A stretch of DNA of 37,850 bases. It comes from Nocardia carnea. Lineage in GTDB: Bacteria; Actinomycetota; Actinomycetes; Mycobacteriales; Mycobacteriaceae. This document shows positions 24,510 through 33,318 of the stretch, piece after piece. Position 1 is the stretch's first letter. Each line of letters starts with the position of its first letter. The notes under the pieces are model-generated. The model was not told the DNA's origin and searched no databases. It saw only the letters and a program-made list of their open reading frames with translations. Made by a program: the position numbers and the translations under genes. The stretch covers positions 1 through 37,850 of the forward strand of contig NZ_JARWOV010000039.1 in assembly GCF_029868855.1 (NCBI RefSeq). Reading direction: 5' to 3'.

Positions 24510-25727
24510 TCACGCCTCCTCTCCGGCAGGAGTCCGGAACGCGGCCCGTGATCCGGACGGCGCCTCACCCGGCGGGGGCGCCGGCGGAGGTGCCGGATCG
24601 TTGACGTTGTGACTGGAGACGCGGTCGCGCAGGGAGCGTCGATACATCAGGCCGGCCAGCCCCACCAGCAGCGCGAATACGACCAGGACCCCCGCGAGCC
24701 CGCCGATGTAGTGCGCCAGTGCCCAGCACACCGCGCCCACGATCCCGGCGGCCGGCAAGGTGAGCAGCCACGCCACCGCCATCCGGCCCATCACGCCCCA
24801 GCGCACCTCCGCGCCGCGGCCCACTCCGGTGCCCAGGATGGCGCCGGTGGTCGTCTGGGTGGTCGACAACGGCAGCCCGAAATGCGCCGAGGTCAGGATG
24901 ATCGCCGCCGACGCCGATTCGGCCGAGAAACCCTGCGGTGATTCGATCTCGACCAGGCCCTTGCCCAGAGTGCGGATGATCCGCCAGCCACCGAGATAGG
25001 TACCGGCGGCAATGGCGATCGCGCAGGCCGCCATCACCCAGATCGGCATTTCCGTATCAGCGGTGACCGAGCCGTGCGCGACCAGCGCCAGGAAGATCAC
25101 ACCCATGGTTTTCTGGGCGTCGTTGGTGCCGTGGGCCAGCGATACCAGTGACGCCGAGCCGATCTGTCCCCAGCGGAATCCGGTGGTCACCTTGCCGTGC
25201 TCGGCACTGCGGGTGATCCGGTACACCGACCAGGTCCCGAGGGCCGACACCATTCCCGCGATGACCGGCGAGAGCAGGGCAGGCAAGATGATCTTGTAGA
25301 GCACGCCGCCGCCCGCGCCGGCCCAGACCACCCCACTCCAGCCCAGCGAGGCCAGGGTGGCGCCGATCAACCCGCCGAACAACGCATGCGACGAGCTGGA
25401 GGGCAGGCCGAACAGCCAGGTGAGCAGATTCCACAGGATCCCGCCCACCAAACCGGCGTACACGATGATGAGCAGCTCGTGCCCGGAAACCGCGTCGAGC
25501 CGGACGATCCCCTCGGCCACCGTCGCGGCCACGGCCACCGACAGGAAGGCACCCACCAGATTGAGTACCGCGGACAACGCCACGGCGACCTTGGGACGCA
25601 GCGCCCCGGTGGCAATGGATGTCGCCATCGCATTGGCGGTGTCGTGGAATCCGTTGGTGAAGTCGAAAGCCAGCGCGGTGACAATGACGACAAGCAGGAT
25701 CAGCAGCTCTACTGTCACACCTGGCAT
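24510..25727 (-). CDS. pitA: PitA-type low-affinity inorganic phosphate transporter
   Basis: About 405 residues and about ten transmembrane helices. Both PiT-family signatures are present: the N-terminal VTALAFDFTNGFHDTANAMATS (in two halves, near residues 15-40) and the internal repeat SLAHGTNDAQKTMGV with the later STTQTTTGAILGTGVGRG. It imports phosphate with protons or as a metal-phosphate complex. The C-terminal 40 residues are a Pro-rich cytoplasmic tail. ATG 25727 is used; GTG 25718 is an alternative, and neither has a distinct ribosome site. It is the first gene of a four-gene operon with tightly overlapping ends. Confidence 0.9.
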   Translation of the reverse strand: MPGVTVELLILLVVIVTALAFDFTNGFHDTANAMATSIATGALRPKVAVALSAVLNLVGAFLSVAVAATVAEGIVRLDAVSGHELLIIVYAGLVGGILWNLLTWLFGLPSSSSHALFGGLIGATLASLGWSGVVWAGAGGGVLYKIILPALLSPVIAGMVSALGTWSVYRITRSAEHGKVTTGFRWGQIGSASLVSLAHGTNDAQKTMGVIFLALVAHGSVTADTEMPIWVMAACAIAIAAGTYLGGWRIIRTLGKGLVEIESPQGFSAESASAAIILTSAHFGLPLSTTQTTTGAILGTGVGRGAEVRWGVMGRMAVAWLLTLPAAGIVGAVCWALAHYIGGLAGVLVVFALLVGLAGLMYRRSLRDRVSSHNVNDPAPPPAPPPGEAPSGSRAAFRTPAGEEA

Positions 25728-25859
25728 TGTGCACGCCGGTCGGCGGCGCACCGGAAACCGGTACGGCGCCGTTGCCGAAGTGTTCGGATATCGACTGGTA
25801 CATCCTGCGAACCGGCCGACCGGGACGACATCCCACCGGCGGGAAGCGCACGCCTGGGG

Positions 25860-27083
25860 TCAGGCGGCGACGAGGTGCGGTTCGGGTTCGGGAACCGGGC
25901 CCGCAGTACGCGCCACCAGCCGGGCCAGCACACCCAGGACGACCGCTACCACGATCGAGACCGCCATCGGGATGCCGGTGCCCGGACCACCGAGCCCGAC
26001 GATGGGCGAGACCAGCGCGCCGAGGCCGAACTGGAGCGCACCCATCAGCGCGGAGGCACTACCGGCGGCATACCGGGCGCGGCCGATCGCCAGCGCGCTG
26101 GCGGTACCCATGACCATCGGCGCGGAGATCACGGTCAGGAAGAGCACCGGCAATACCGCCACGGCGGGAGCACCTGCGGCCAGCAGCGCCAGCAACGCGA
26201 GCCCACCGACCAGGGTCACCGCCTGCCCGGTTCGCAGAATCGGCTCCGGACCGAACCTGCCGACCAGCCGGGAGCTCACCGTGCCGACGGCCACCATTCC
26301 GGCCGCGTTGATCGCGAAGATCAGGGTGTATGCCCGGTTCGACATTCCGAGCACGTTCTCGACCACGAACGGTGAAGCCGAGATATAGGACATCAGTGCG
26401 GCGAACCCGAACGCGAACGCGAAGATATAGCCGAGGTAGCCGCGATCGGCAGTGAGGCGGCCGATCGTCCGCAATGTCCCGGCGAACCCGGCGGTCTGCC
26501 GGTTCTCCGGTGGCAGCGATTCCGGTACCACCAGCAGGGCGCCCAGGAACATCAGCGCGAAGATCGCACTCAGGGCCCAGAACTCGGCCTGCCAGCCGAA
26601 GGACACCAGTGCCCCGCCGAGCAGCGGCGCCAGCACGGGCGCGATACCACCGATGGCCGAGAACAGGGTGAACAGTTTCGCGGTCGCCGCGCCCTCGGTT
26701 CGGTCGGCGCCGACCGCGCGGCCGATCACCAGGCCCGCGGAGGCCGACAGGCCCTGAACGAACCGCATCGCGATCAGCAGCCAGATGGTGGGCGCCAGCG
26801 CGCAGACCACCGTCACCACGACGGTGATCGCCGTTGCCACGATCAACGGCTTACGCCGGCCGTACCGATCCGACAGCGGTCCGATGAACAGCTGCCCGAC
26901 GGCCAGCCCGATCAGGAACGTGGTCAATGTCAGCTGCACGCTGGCAGCGCTGGCGCCCAGGTCGGCGGCCAGATCGGTGAAGGCCGGCAGGTACATGTCG
27001 ACGGCGAACGGCGCCGCGGCCGACAGCAGCGCCAGCACCACCAGCAGCAGGCCGGAAACTCCGGGCCGGGTCGTGATCGGCAT
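25860..27083 (-). CDS. Bcr/CflA-family multidrug efflux MFS transporter
   Basis: 407 residues with twelve predicted transmembrane helices. The family pattern is present: AAPFAVDMYLPAFTDLAADLG in helix 1 (two parts), then GQLFIGPLSDRYGRRKPL (motif A between helices 2 and 3), and RFVQGLSASAGLVIGRAV in helix 4. Bcr/CflA proteins export drugs such as bicyclomycin and chloramphenicol using the proton gradient; the substrate here is not predictable. GGAGGAGG stands about 8 bp before the ATG. A perfect 7-bp dyad lies 26 bp upstream, probably an operator, but no regulator gene is adjacent. Confidence 0.92.
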   Translation of the reverse strand: MPITTRPGVSGLLLVVLALLSAAAPFAVDMYLPAFTDLAADLGASAASVQLTLTTFLIGLAVGQLFIGPLSDRYGRRKPLIVATAITVVVTVVCALAPTIWLLIAMRFVQGLSASAGLVIGRAVGADRTEGAATAKLFTLFSAIGGIAPVLAPLLGGALVSFGWQAEFWALSAIFALMFLGALLVVPESLPPENRQTAGFAGTLRTIGRLTADRGYLGYIFAFAFGFAALMSYISASPFVVENVLGMSNRAYTLIFAINAAGMVAVGTVSSRLVGRFGPEPILRTGQAVTLVGGLALLALLAAGAPAVAVLPVLFLTVISAPMVMGTASALAIGRARYAAGSASALMGALQFGLGALVSPIVGLGGPGTGIPMAVSIVVAVVLGVLARLVARTAGPVPEPEPHLVAA

Positions 27084-27108
27084 ATCGGCGCACCTCCTCC
27101 AGATACTT

Positions 27109-27126
27109 ACTTATGGAAACATAAGT
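27109..27126. promoter_or_regulatory. ACTTATG-GAAA-CATAAGT dyad before the Bcr/CflA gene
   Basis: A perfect 7-bp inverted repeat with a 4-bp spacer, 26-43 bp upstream of the exporter ATG and just before its ribosome site. It is markedly AT-rich against its surroundings. It looks like an operator for a local repressor of efflux, whose gene is not next door. Confidence 0.6.
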
Positions 27127-27168
27127 TACCTGTCGGGCCGATGCGCCGGCCGGGACCTGCACCGGAGG

Positions 27169-28995
27169 TCAGAAAGCATCCTCCGGCAGGGTCATGATGT
27201 CGGTATCGAGGGTCTCGATCACTGTCCTGGTCGAGGTCAGCGTGGGCAGCACATTCTTCGCGAAGAAGCTCGCCACCCCGACCTTGCCCGTATAGAACGG
27301 CCGGTCGCGGTCCTCGGCGGCACCGGCCAGCGCTCCCGCAGCCACCTCCGCCTGCCACAGCAGCAGCCAGCCGATCAGCAGATCACCCACCGCGAGGAGG
27401 AAGCGCACCGAGCCCAGACCCACCTTGTAGAGCTCCGCCCGGTCCGTCTGGGCCGCCATCGCGTACCCGCTCAGCGCCGCGGCCATACCCTGCACATCGC
27501 CCAGTGCGGTGCGCAACAGCTCGCGCTCGACGGTCAGCCGCCCGCCGGGCGCGTCCAAGAACTCGTTGATCTTGGTGAAGATATGCCCCGCCGCGACCCC
27601 GTTGTCGCGGATGATCTTGCGGAAGAAGAAGTCCTGCGCCTGGATGGCGGTGGTGCCCTCGTACAGCGAGTCGATCTTGGCGTCCCGGATGTACTGCTCG
27701 ATCGGGTAATCCTGCAGATACCCGGAACCGCCCAGGGTCTGCAGCGATTCGGTGAGGTACTGGTATGCCCGTTCGGAACCCACACCCTTCACGATCGGCA
27801 GCAGGAAATCGTCCACCCGGTGCGCGGTCTCGGCATCGATACCCGAAACCAGTTCCGCGACATCGGCATTCTGGTGCACGGCGGTGTAGAGGTACACCGC
27901 ACGCAGACCTTCCGCGTACGCTTTCTGGGTCGCCAGGCTGCGCCGCACATCCGGATGGTGGGTGATGGTGACCCGCGGCGCGGCCTTATCCGACATCTGC
28001 GTCAGATCCGCACCCTGGACACGCTGTTTGGCGTACTCGAGTGCGTTCAGGTACCCCGTCGAGAGGGTGCCACTCGATTTGACGCCCACCATCATCCGCG
28101 CGTTCTCGATCACCTTGAACATCTGGGCGATCCCGTTGTGGGTGTCACCGACCAGCCAGCCGACGGCGGGCTTCTCACCACCGAAGGTGAGCTCGCAGGT
28201 CGGCGAGGATTTCAGGCCCATCTTGTGTTCGACATTGGTGACGTACACACCGTTGCGCTCGCCCAGTTCCAGGGTTTGCGGATCGAACAGATACTTCGGC
28301 ACATAGAAGAGCGACAGGCCCTTGGTACCCGGTCCGGCGCCGACGGGCCGGGCCAGTACGAGATGGAAGACGTTCTCCGCGGTATCGCCCACGTCGGCAC
28401 CGGAGATGAACCGTTTCACGCCCTCGATATGCCAGGTGCCGTCGGGTTGTTCGACCGCTTTGGCCCGGCCCGCGCCGACATCGGAACCCGCATCCGGCTC
28501 GGTGAGCACCATCGTGCCCTGCCAGTGCCGCTCGAAACCCGCCGCCGCCCAATGCTTCTGCTGTTCGTTGCCGATCCCGTACAGCACTTGGGCCATGACG
28601 GCGCCCATATCGAAGAAGATCGCGGCGGGATTGGCGCAGGTGATCATCTCGCTGACCGCCCAGATCAATGCGGCGGGTGCGGGCATCCCACCCATTTCCT
28701 CGGGTTTACCCAGCCGGTTCCAGCCGGCTTCGCGGATGGCCAGGATCGTCTTGGTCAGCGGTTCACCGACGGCGACGGAATGGGTTTCCGGCCGGAACTC
28801 CACCGGCTCCCGATCGGCGACGGCGAAGGATTCCGCGACCGGGCCCTCGGCCAGCCGTTTCACTTCGGCCAGGATCTCGCGGGCGGTATCGGTATCCAGA
28901 TCGCCGTAGGCGCCGGCATCGAGGAGTTTGCCGAGTTCGAACACTTCGAACAGGTTGAATTCGATATCGCGCAGATTCGCCTGGTAGTGGCCCAC
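27169..28995 (-). CDS. acyl-CoA dehydrogenase, FadE5-like
   Basis: 608 residues, longer than ordinary acyl-CoA dehydrogenases and close to mycobacterial FadE5 (about 611). Shared blocks are [17 protein letters not shown] at the start, [16 protein letters not shown] (FAD/substrate region), [59 protein letters not shown] and [20 protein letters not shown]. It is an FAD enzyme that makes the alpha-beta double bond in fatty acyl-CoA. The GTG start at 28995 follows GGAGG. It is monocistronic, with the exporter gene 85 bp downstream and a hairpin 97 bp upstream. Confidence 0.93.
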   Translation of the reverse strand: MGHYQANLRDIEFNLFEVFELGKLLDAGAYGDLDTDTAREILAEVKRLAEGPVAESFAVADREPVEFRPETHSVAVGEPLTKTILAIREAGWNRLGKPEEMGGMPAPAALIWAVSEMITCANPAAIFFDMGAVMAQVLYGIGNEQQKHWAAAGFERHWQGTMVLTEPDAGSDVGAGRAKAVEQPDGTWHIEGVKRFISGADVGDTAENVFHLVLARPVGAGPGTKGLSLFYVPKYLFDPQTLELGERNGVYVTNVEHKMGLKSSPTCELTFGGEKPAVGWLVGDTHNGIAQMFKVIENARMMVGVKSSGTLSTGYLNALEYAKQRVQGADLTQMSDKAAPRVTITHHPDVRRSLATQKAYAEGLRAVYLYTAVHQNADVAELVSGIDAETAHRVDDFLLPIVKGVGSERAYQYLTESLQTLGGSGYLQDYPIEQYIRDAKIDSLYEGTTAIQAQDFFFRKIIRDNGVAAGHIFTKINEFLDAPGGRLTVERELLRTALGDVQGMAAALSGYAMAAQTDRAELYKVGLGSVRFLLAVGDLLIGWLLLWQAEVAAGALAGAAEDRDRPFYTGKVGVASFFAKNVLPTLTSTRTVIETLDTDIMTLPEDAF

Positions 28996-29091
28996 CGGTC
29001 GTCCTCCTGGTCGATTCCTGGCGGTCGGACGGACCGCACGGTTACAGGCTTTTGGACATCGTACAAACCGCAGCCTGCCGGACCGGTCGGC

Positions 29092-29109
29092 GGCTACGCA
29101 ACCGTAGCC
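29092..29109. terminator. GGCTACG-CAAC-CGTAGCC dyad
   Basis: A perfect 7-bp stem with a 4-nt loop, 42 bp after the stop of the NERD-like gene and 97 bp before the FadE5-like start. It is either the terminator of the first or an operator of the second; there is no T-tract. Confidence 0.4.
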
Positions 29110-29150
29110 TCATCACCAGGGAGCGACCCGGAGCCGACCTTTCGGCCCGT

Positions 29151-30020
29151 TCAGCAATCCACCTGCAGCGGCCAGCACTCCGCCGGACCGGTCGAGGGCG
29201 GCACGGTAGGTTCGGCACTACTGCTCGGCGCCGCCGGTTCGGCGGCAGGACCGTCGCCGAGCAGGGAACCGGCGATCGCGGCCAGCACGATGAGCATGCC
29301 GAAGACCGCGACCGTCAGAACGGCCCAGCCGATCAGGTCGTGGGCACGCCGGGAATCCGGGCGCCGCCGCATCGGCCACGCTCGCGGCTTCTTCGGCGGC
29401 TCCGGCAATTTGTCCTCGAACCCGGCGGCGATCAGTTCGGCGCGGTCCGGCGCCCAGCCGGTGAGCGCCCGGGTGGCCGCGCAGACCCGACCGAGCGTCC
29501 AGCGCGGCGGACCGGGTGCGAAATTCTCCAGGAAGATCCGCAGCTCGGTGGGCTCGACGGTATTACCCACCACCACATCGAGGCCCGGTCGCAATGTCTC
29601 GCGAGCCGGGCGTAGCACCGCGCCCCGCTGCGGCACCAGCGCCACCGCACCGCACAGGTGGCCGGGGTCGTAGGAGGCGCGTTCGAATGTGAGCTGCACT
29701 TCCCGCAGGGCGCTCTCCACCCGGCGCACCGGGTCGGCCCCGAGCTCCAGATCCAGATCGGCGACGATGTCGCCCACCCGCCAGGGGCGTTCGGTGGATA
29801 CGGACAACATGCCGCTCTGCTTACTACGGAAGCCGATCACCTCCACCACGAGGATCCCCTGCGGAGTCCAGACCACCGCCCCGATCTGCCGGGTGCCGCG
29901 CTGGGTCCCCACTCTCAGGTCGACGATCGCCAGCCCGGTCGACGGCAGTTGCCGCAGGCATTCCACGAATTCCCGCTCGGCGGCGGAAAGTTCCGCCCGA
30001 TCGTCGACCTTCACCAGCAT
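29151..30020 (-). CDS. NERD-like domain protein with C-terminal membrane anchor
   Basis: 289 residues. The first 70 resemble a nuclease-related domain: AEREFVECLRQL helix, then RQIGAVVWTPQGILVVEVIGF. In catalytic NERD proteins this stretch contains D (QIDHVVV) and ExK; here these are G47 and E60-x-I62, so nuclease activity looks lost. A helical region with basic PKKPRAWPMRRR follows, then one transmembrane helix (about 226-250) and a 35-residue Pro/Ser-rich extracytoplasmic tail with two cysteines. The predicted orientation is N-terminus in the cytosol. Function is unknown. The ATG at 30020 is the only reasonable start. Confidence 0.7.
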   Translation of the reverse strand: MLVKVDDRAELSAAEREFVECLRQLPSTGLAIVDLRVGTQRGTRQIGAVVWTPQGILVVEVIGFRSKQSGMLSVSTERPWRVGDIVADLDLELGADPVRRVESALREVQLTFERASYDPGHLCGAVALVPQRGAVLRPARETLRPGLDVVVGNTVEPTELRIFLENFAPGPPRWTLGRVCAATRALTGWAPDRAELIAAGFEDKLPEPPKKPRAWPMRRRPDSRRAHDLIGWAVLTVAVFGMLIVLAAIAGSLLGDGPAAEPAAPSSSAEPTVPPSTGPAECWPLQVDC

Positions 30021-30180
30021 CGTGTTCCACCTCTGCTGCGTGCCGTTGCTCCCGGTGCCATCACTGACCCCCGCTGTCGATGTTCACCCGCCAATCCCTT
30101 TCGTACCACTCATATGGGCTGCGGCTCGGGTGAATCAGCAATCAGTGGCAGATGTTCCGGGATATCCGGCCGATCGGCGT

Positions 30181-30561
30181 TCAGTCGACCCACTGCACCA
30201 ACTGGTAGACGATTCCGTTCGGATCCGTTGTCTGGAAATAGCGTTCGCCCCATTCCTCGGTCTCGATCGGTGTGACGATCGGCGCGCCCGCGGCCTGCAG
30301 ACGGGCGTATTCGGTGTCGATATCGGACACCACGAACACCACGAGCAAACCGTCGCCCGCCGGCCCGGCGATTCGCGCGGGTTTGAACGTGGACAGTCCG
30401 GTGCGCAGGTAGATCAGGTTCACACCCGCGTCGGGATGGGTCAGGGAGACGAATCCATCGGCCGACATCTGCTCGGTGAAACCGAAATGCGCGGAGACGA
30501 AGCCCGCCGAAGCGGCCGGGTCGGCGACGTTGAGCGATATGGCGGTTCCGGTTGTGCGCAT
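30181..30561 (-). CDS. VOC (glyoxalase/bleomycin-resistance) family protein
   Basis: 126 residues, one vicinal-oxygen-chelate unit of two beta-alpha-beta-beta-beta modules. AISLNVADPAASAGFVSAHFGF begins the first (in two parts), and VVFVVSDIDTEYARLQAAG begins the second. The end EWGERYFQTTDPNGIVYQLVQW is typical, though the usual metal-ligand glutamate near the end is Q in YQLVQ. Role (resistance, isomerase or other) cannot be assigned. GGAGG precedes the ATG. A perfect 9-bp palindrome lies 26 bp upstream, so expression is probably controlled by a TetR-type repressor encoded elsewhere. Confidence 0.88.
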   Translation of the reverse strand: MRTTGTAISLNVADPAASAGFVSAHFGFTEQMSADGFVSLTHPDAGVNLIYLRTGLSTFKPARIAGPAGDGLLVVFVVSDIDTEYARLQAAGAPIVTPIETEEWGERYFQTTDPNGIVYQLVQWVD

Positions 30562-30586
30562 GAGGCCTCCAGCAGTTCGTCGCGTA

Positions 30587-30607
30587 ACTACGTACGGTGT
30601 ACGTAGT
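30587..30607. promoter_or_regulatory. ACTACGTAC-GGT-GTACGTAGT palindrome
   Basis: A perfect 9-bp inverted repeat with a 3-bp spacer in the VOC promoter region. Length and composition are typical of TetR/AcrR operators. No TetR gene is adjacent, so the regulator must act from elsewhere. Confidence 0.65.
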
Positions 30608-30732
30608 ATTGATACCGCACTCGCCGCCGCGGTACACCGTGATTTGCTTCACACACTCAGCAGCCGGGCGTGCCGAATTTCCACCGGCCGCCGAACCGAG
30701 CGATCCATTCGACTCTTGGCTAACCTGCTGCC

Positions 30733-31587
30733 ATGCCCGAAGCCGTATCGCACCGAAAAACCACCATCGCCCTGGTCTTGGGAGGCGGTGGCCCCGTCGG
30801 AATAACCTGGCTGGCGGGCCTTACCCACGGATTACGGTCAGCGGGAATCGATTTGGCGCGGGCCGATCGCATCATCGGCACCTCGGCCGGTGCGGTGGTG
30901 GGCTCTGCCATCGCCGCCGGCACAGATCTCTCCTCCCTGCTCACCCCGCGCCCGGCAACCGCAGAACCTGCCGCCGCGGCCCCCGCGCACGACTACGGCG
31001 TTCTGCTCGAGATCACTACCCTGTTGCGCGCCGTGGACCAGGACCGCGACCTCGTCCTACAGCGCGTGGGCGAACTGGCGCTGGGCGCGGATACCGGCGA
31101 TCCTGCCGAACATATCCAGCGAATCGGCGCACTGGTGGATTTCGCCGACTGGCCCGACCACGACCTGCTGGTCACCTCGATCGATATCGGTTCGGGCGCG
31201 CTCACCGCCTGGACCCGCGACGATGCCGCCACCCTGGTACAGGCGCTGGCGGCCAGCACCGCCGTGCCGGGGGTCTTTCCGCCGATCGAGATCGCCGGGC
31301 GCCACTACATCGATGGCGGGGTGCGTTCCACCATCAATGCCGACCTGGCCGTCGGTTACGACGCGGTGGTGATCCTCGAACCGCTTGCTCACCTCTACCC
31401 CCGGACCCGTGCCGATCGGGACCTGCGCGCTGCCCGTGAGGTCACGATCGCGCCGGACGAGATCGCCGTCGCCGCCTTCGGGCCCGATCTCTTCGGCGCG
31501 GCGGCACTGGTCCCCTCTTATGAGTCCGGGCTGCGCCAGGCCGCCGCGGCAGCCGCGGAACTCCAGGACTTCTGGCCGGGCGCCTGA
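30733..31587 (+). CDS. patatin-like phospholipase family protein
   Basis: 284 residues. The oxyanion-hole loop GGGGPVG is at residues 17-23, the nucleophile motif GTSAG at 49-53 (S51) and the catalytic aspartate in DGG at D194 (HYIDGGVRST), so the Ser-Asp dyad is complete. It should be a cytosolic or peripheral lipid acyl hydrolase. The ATG has no ribosome site; TAACCT ending 8 bp before it could be a -10 giving a leaderless transcript, which is common in these bacteria. It converges on the XRE regulator gene. Confidence 0.9.
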   Translation: MPEAVSHRKTTIALVLGGGGPVGITWLAGLTHGLRSAGIDLARADRIIGTSAGAVVGSAIAAGTDLSSLLTPRPATAEPAAAAPAHDYGVLLEITTLLRAVDQDRDLVLQRVGELALGADTGDPAEHIQRIGALVDFADWPDHDLLVTSIDIGSGALTAWTRDDAATLVQALAASTAVPGVFPPIEIAGRHYIDGGVRSTINADLAVGYDAVVILEPLAHLYPRTRADRDLRAAREVTIAPDEIAVAAFGPDLFGAAALVPSYESGLRQAAAAAAELQDFWPGA

Positions 31588-31685
31588 GCTCGCGAATCCA
31601 CCGCGCTGGCCGGTGCCGCCGGCGCGACGGGTCACGGGAGACAGGCGCGGCGGGCCGGTCGCCGGCACCGAACTCGGTGCGGCCG

Positions 31686-32957
31686 TCAGGGGGTCCGTGG
31701 ACCGCGAGCCGCCCGCAGCGCACCGCGTGAGGTCTCCCCGCCGCGCGCCGGCACCTGCACGAGCGGCGTATCGACACCGATCCGCCGCGCGAACTCACCC
31801 AGCCCCGGGGTGCTCTGGTCCATGCTGAGCAAGTCCACGGTCGTCGACCGCACCGACCGCTGCCGGGCGAGATATTGCGGGGCGAGCGCCTCCGCGGCGA
31901 GCAGCAGGGCCAGCGCACGGTCCGGCCGGCGTCGCTGCGCCCAGGCCCGAGCGGTATCGACCAGCAGCCGGGCATGCTGGAAATCCGGGAGGCGGTCCGT
32001 ATCGATCTCGGCGGCCAGCCGGATCGCGGTACCCGCATCGCCGAGTTCCACGGCGGCGGCGACCTCGTGCAAGGCAACTGCGGTCGGGCCGAACTCGATC
32101 CGGTACTCCTCCCGGTCGGCCCCGACTGCGCTCGCCGCCTTGCGGGCACTGTCCAGCAGTTCGCGGGCTCGTCCGGCGTCGTCCACCCGGGAAGCGATGA
32201 TCGCGCACTGCAGGGTAAGCGCACCGTAGACGACCAGCGCCTGCGCCGCCGGTCGATCCAGCAGTACTTCCAGCGCGGCCCGCGCACTCTCGGCCGTCTG
32301 CCGGGCGAGGTCGAGACGCTGCCCGCGCTGGAAGACAATGGTGCGCCGGAATGCGCAGGCCGCCATCAGCACCGGATCCGCGCGACGATGCGCCACCCGC
32401 ATCGCGCGTTCGGCGGCAGCCCAGGCGGCGTCGAACTGCTGTAGTTCGGCCAATGCGACCGACCACACCTGGCAGGTCTCGGCCAGCAGATCGTCGGCCA
32501 GACCGGAATCCGCAGTGGTGGCGGCTGTTTCGAGTTGGGGTAGCAGAGCTTCGAGGAGGGTATGCAGTTCGTCGTAACGCCCCTGCCGTGCACAGGCCCA
32601 GACGGCGTCGACCTGATCGGCGAGCCGGTCGAGGTCTGGCCGCTCCGCCGGCTCGGTCACGGCTGCCCGCAGCGCATGGTCGGTGACCAGCAGCAGACGC
32701 AGGGCACGGGTATGCGCTGCAATCGGTTCCGCTCGGGCAGTGGGCGCGCTCGGCGCCAGCTCCGCCACCGGCATATCCAGCACGCCGGCGATCCGCTCCA
32801 GCACATCGAGCGCTTTGACCGGCCGCACTCCACGCTCGACCTGTGACACCCACGCTTCGGAACGTTTGATCAGCGGCGCGAAATCACGTTGCGACAAACC
32901 TTTTCGGGCACGGTAATAAGCAATCCTGCGCCCGATCCCGGATTCGTGATCAGTCAT
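31686..32957 (-). CDS. XRE-family regulator with helical repeat domain
   Basis: 423 residues. A Cro/C1 helix-turn-helix occupies about residues 7-62 (GRRIAYYRARKGLSQRDFAPL and RSEAWVSQVERG). A long all-helical region with TPR-like repeats follows (for instance LADDLLAETCQVWSVALAELQQFDAAWAAAERAMRVAHR, read in parts, and VDTARAWAQRRRPDRALALLLAAEALAP). This arrangement is common in actinomycetes for regulators that sense small molecules or peptides; the target is unknown. ATG 32957 has only a weak GAAAGG upstream. Direct repeats of CGGAAAAAC lie in its promoter region. Confidence 0.85.
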   Translation of the reverse strand: MTDHESGIGRRIAYYRARKGLSQRDFAPLIKRSEAWVSQVERGVRPVKALDVLERIAGVLDMPVAELAPSAPTARAEPIAAHTRALRLLLVTDHALRAAVTEPAERPDLDRLADQVDAVWACARQGRYDELHTLLEALLPQLETAATTADSGLADDLLAETCQVWSVALAELQQFDAAWAAAERAMRVAHRRADPVLMAACAFRRTIVFQRGQRLDLARQTAESARAALEVLLDRPAAQALVVYGALTLQCAIIASRVDDAGRARELLDSARKAASAVGADREEYRIEFGPTAVALHEVAAAVELGDAGTAIRLAAEIDTDRLPDFQHARLLVDTARAWAQRRRPDRALALLLAAEALAPQYLARQRSVRSTTVDLLSMDQSTPGLGEFARRIGVDTPLVQVPARGGETSRGALRAARGPRTP

Positions 32958-33288
32958 CAGTGGGATGCGCCTTTCGCCGCGACCGGACGCACTCTCCGGC
33001 CCTGGGCCGATAGTAGGGCCATCACCACGTCCGTGCACCGGTCAGCGGTATCGGTTTCCGCATCGAGACGATGAGAAATACGGTTTTTCCGGACCACTCC
33101 TACAGGGGTGCGTTTTTCCGTAGAGCCGCCCTGGATTACGGAGATATTCGGGCGCGCGAGTGGGCGTCGGATGCTTCCGGCCGTATCGGCCCGACCGGCA
33201 CCGCCGCAGCACGTGACTGCGTGGCGCAACGCCCTCGACCGACACCCGGACGAGGTGCCGGTAGCGCGTCCGACTGCGCTCGGCTAAT
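32958..33288. other. intergenic region before the XRE regulator
   Basis: No supported gene. GTTTTTCCG occurs at 33083-33091 and 33112-33120, 29 bp apart, with an imperfect CACTCC-TACA-GGGGTG dyad between. On the minus strand these lie about 125-165 bp before the XRE start. The right end leads into the SRPBCC operon promoter. Confidence 0.4.
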
Positions 33289-33313
33289 ATAAGTTCAAAC
33301 TTATCAAAGGAGG
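33285..33313 (+). promoter_or_regulatory. promoter, ArsR operator and ribosome site of the SRPBCC-ArsR operon
   Basis: TAATAT (33285-33290) is a good -10. It overlaps the start of a perfect dyad ATAAGTT-CA-AACTTAT (33289-33304), the form typical of ArsR-family operators. AAGGAGG (33307-33313) is a near-ideal ribosome site 5 bp before the GTG at 33319. A bound repressor would cover the transcription start, so autoregulation by the ArsR product is likely. Confidence 0.75.
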
Positions 33314-33318
33314 ACAGC

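Noticed and set aside
29151..30020. Defence nuclease
   Set aside because: NERD domains occur in some defence or DNA-processing proteins, but the catalytic residues are missing and no defence genes are adjacent.
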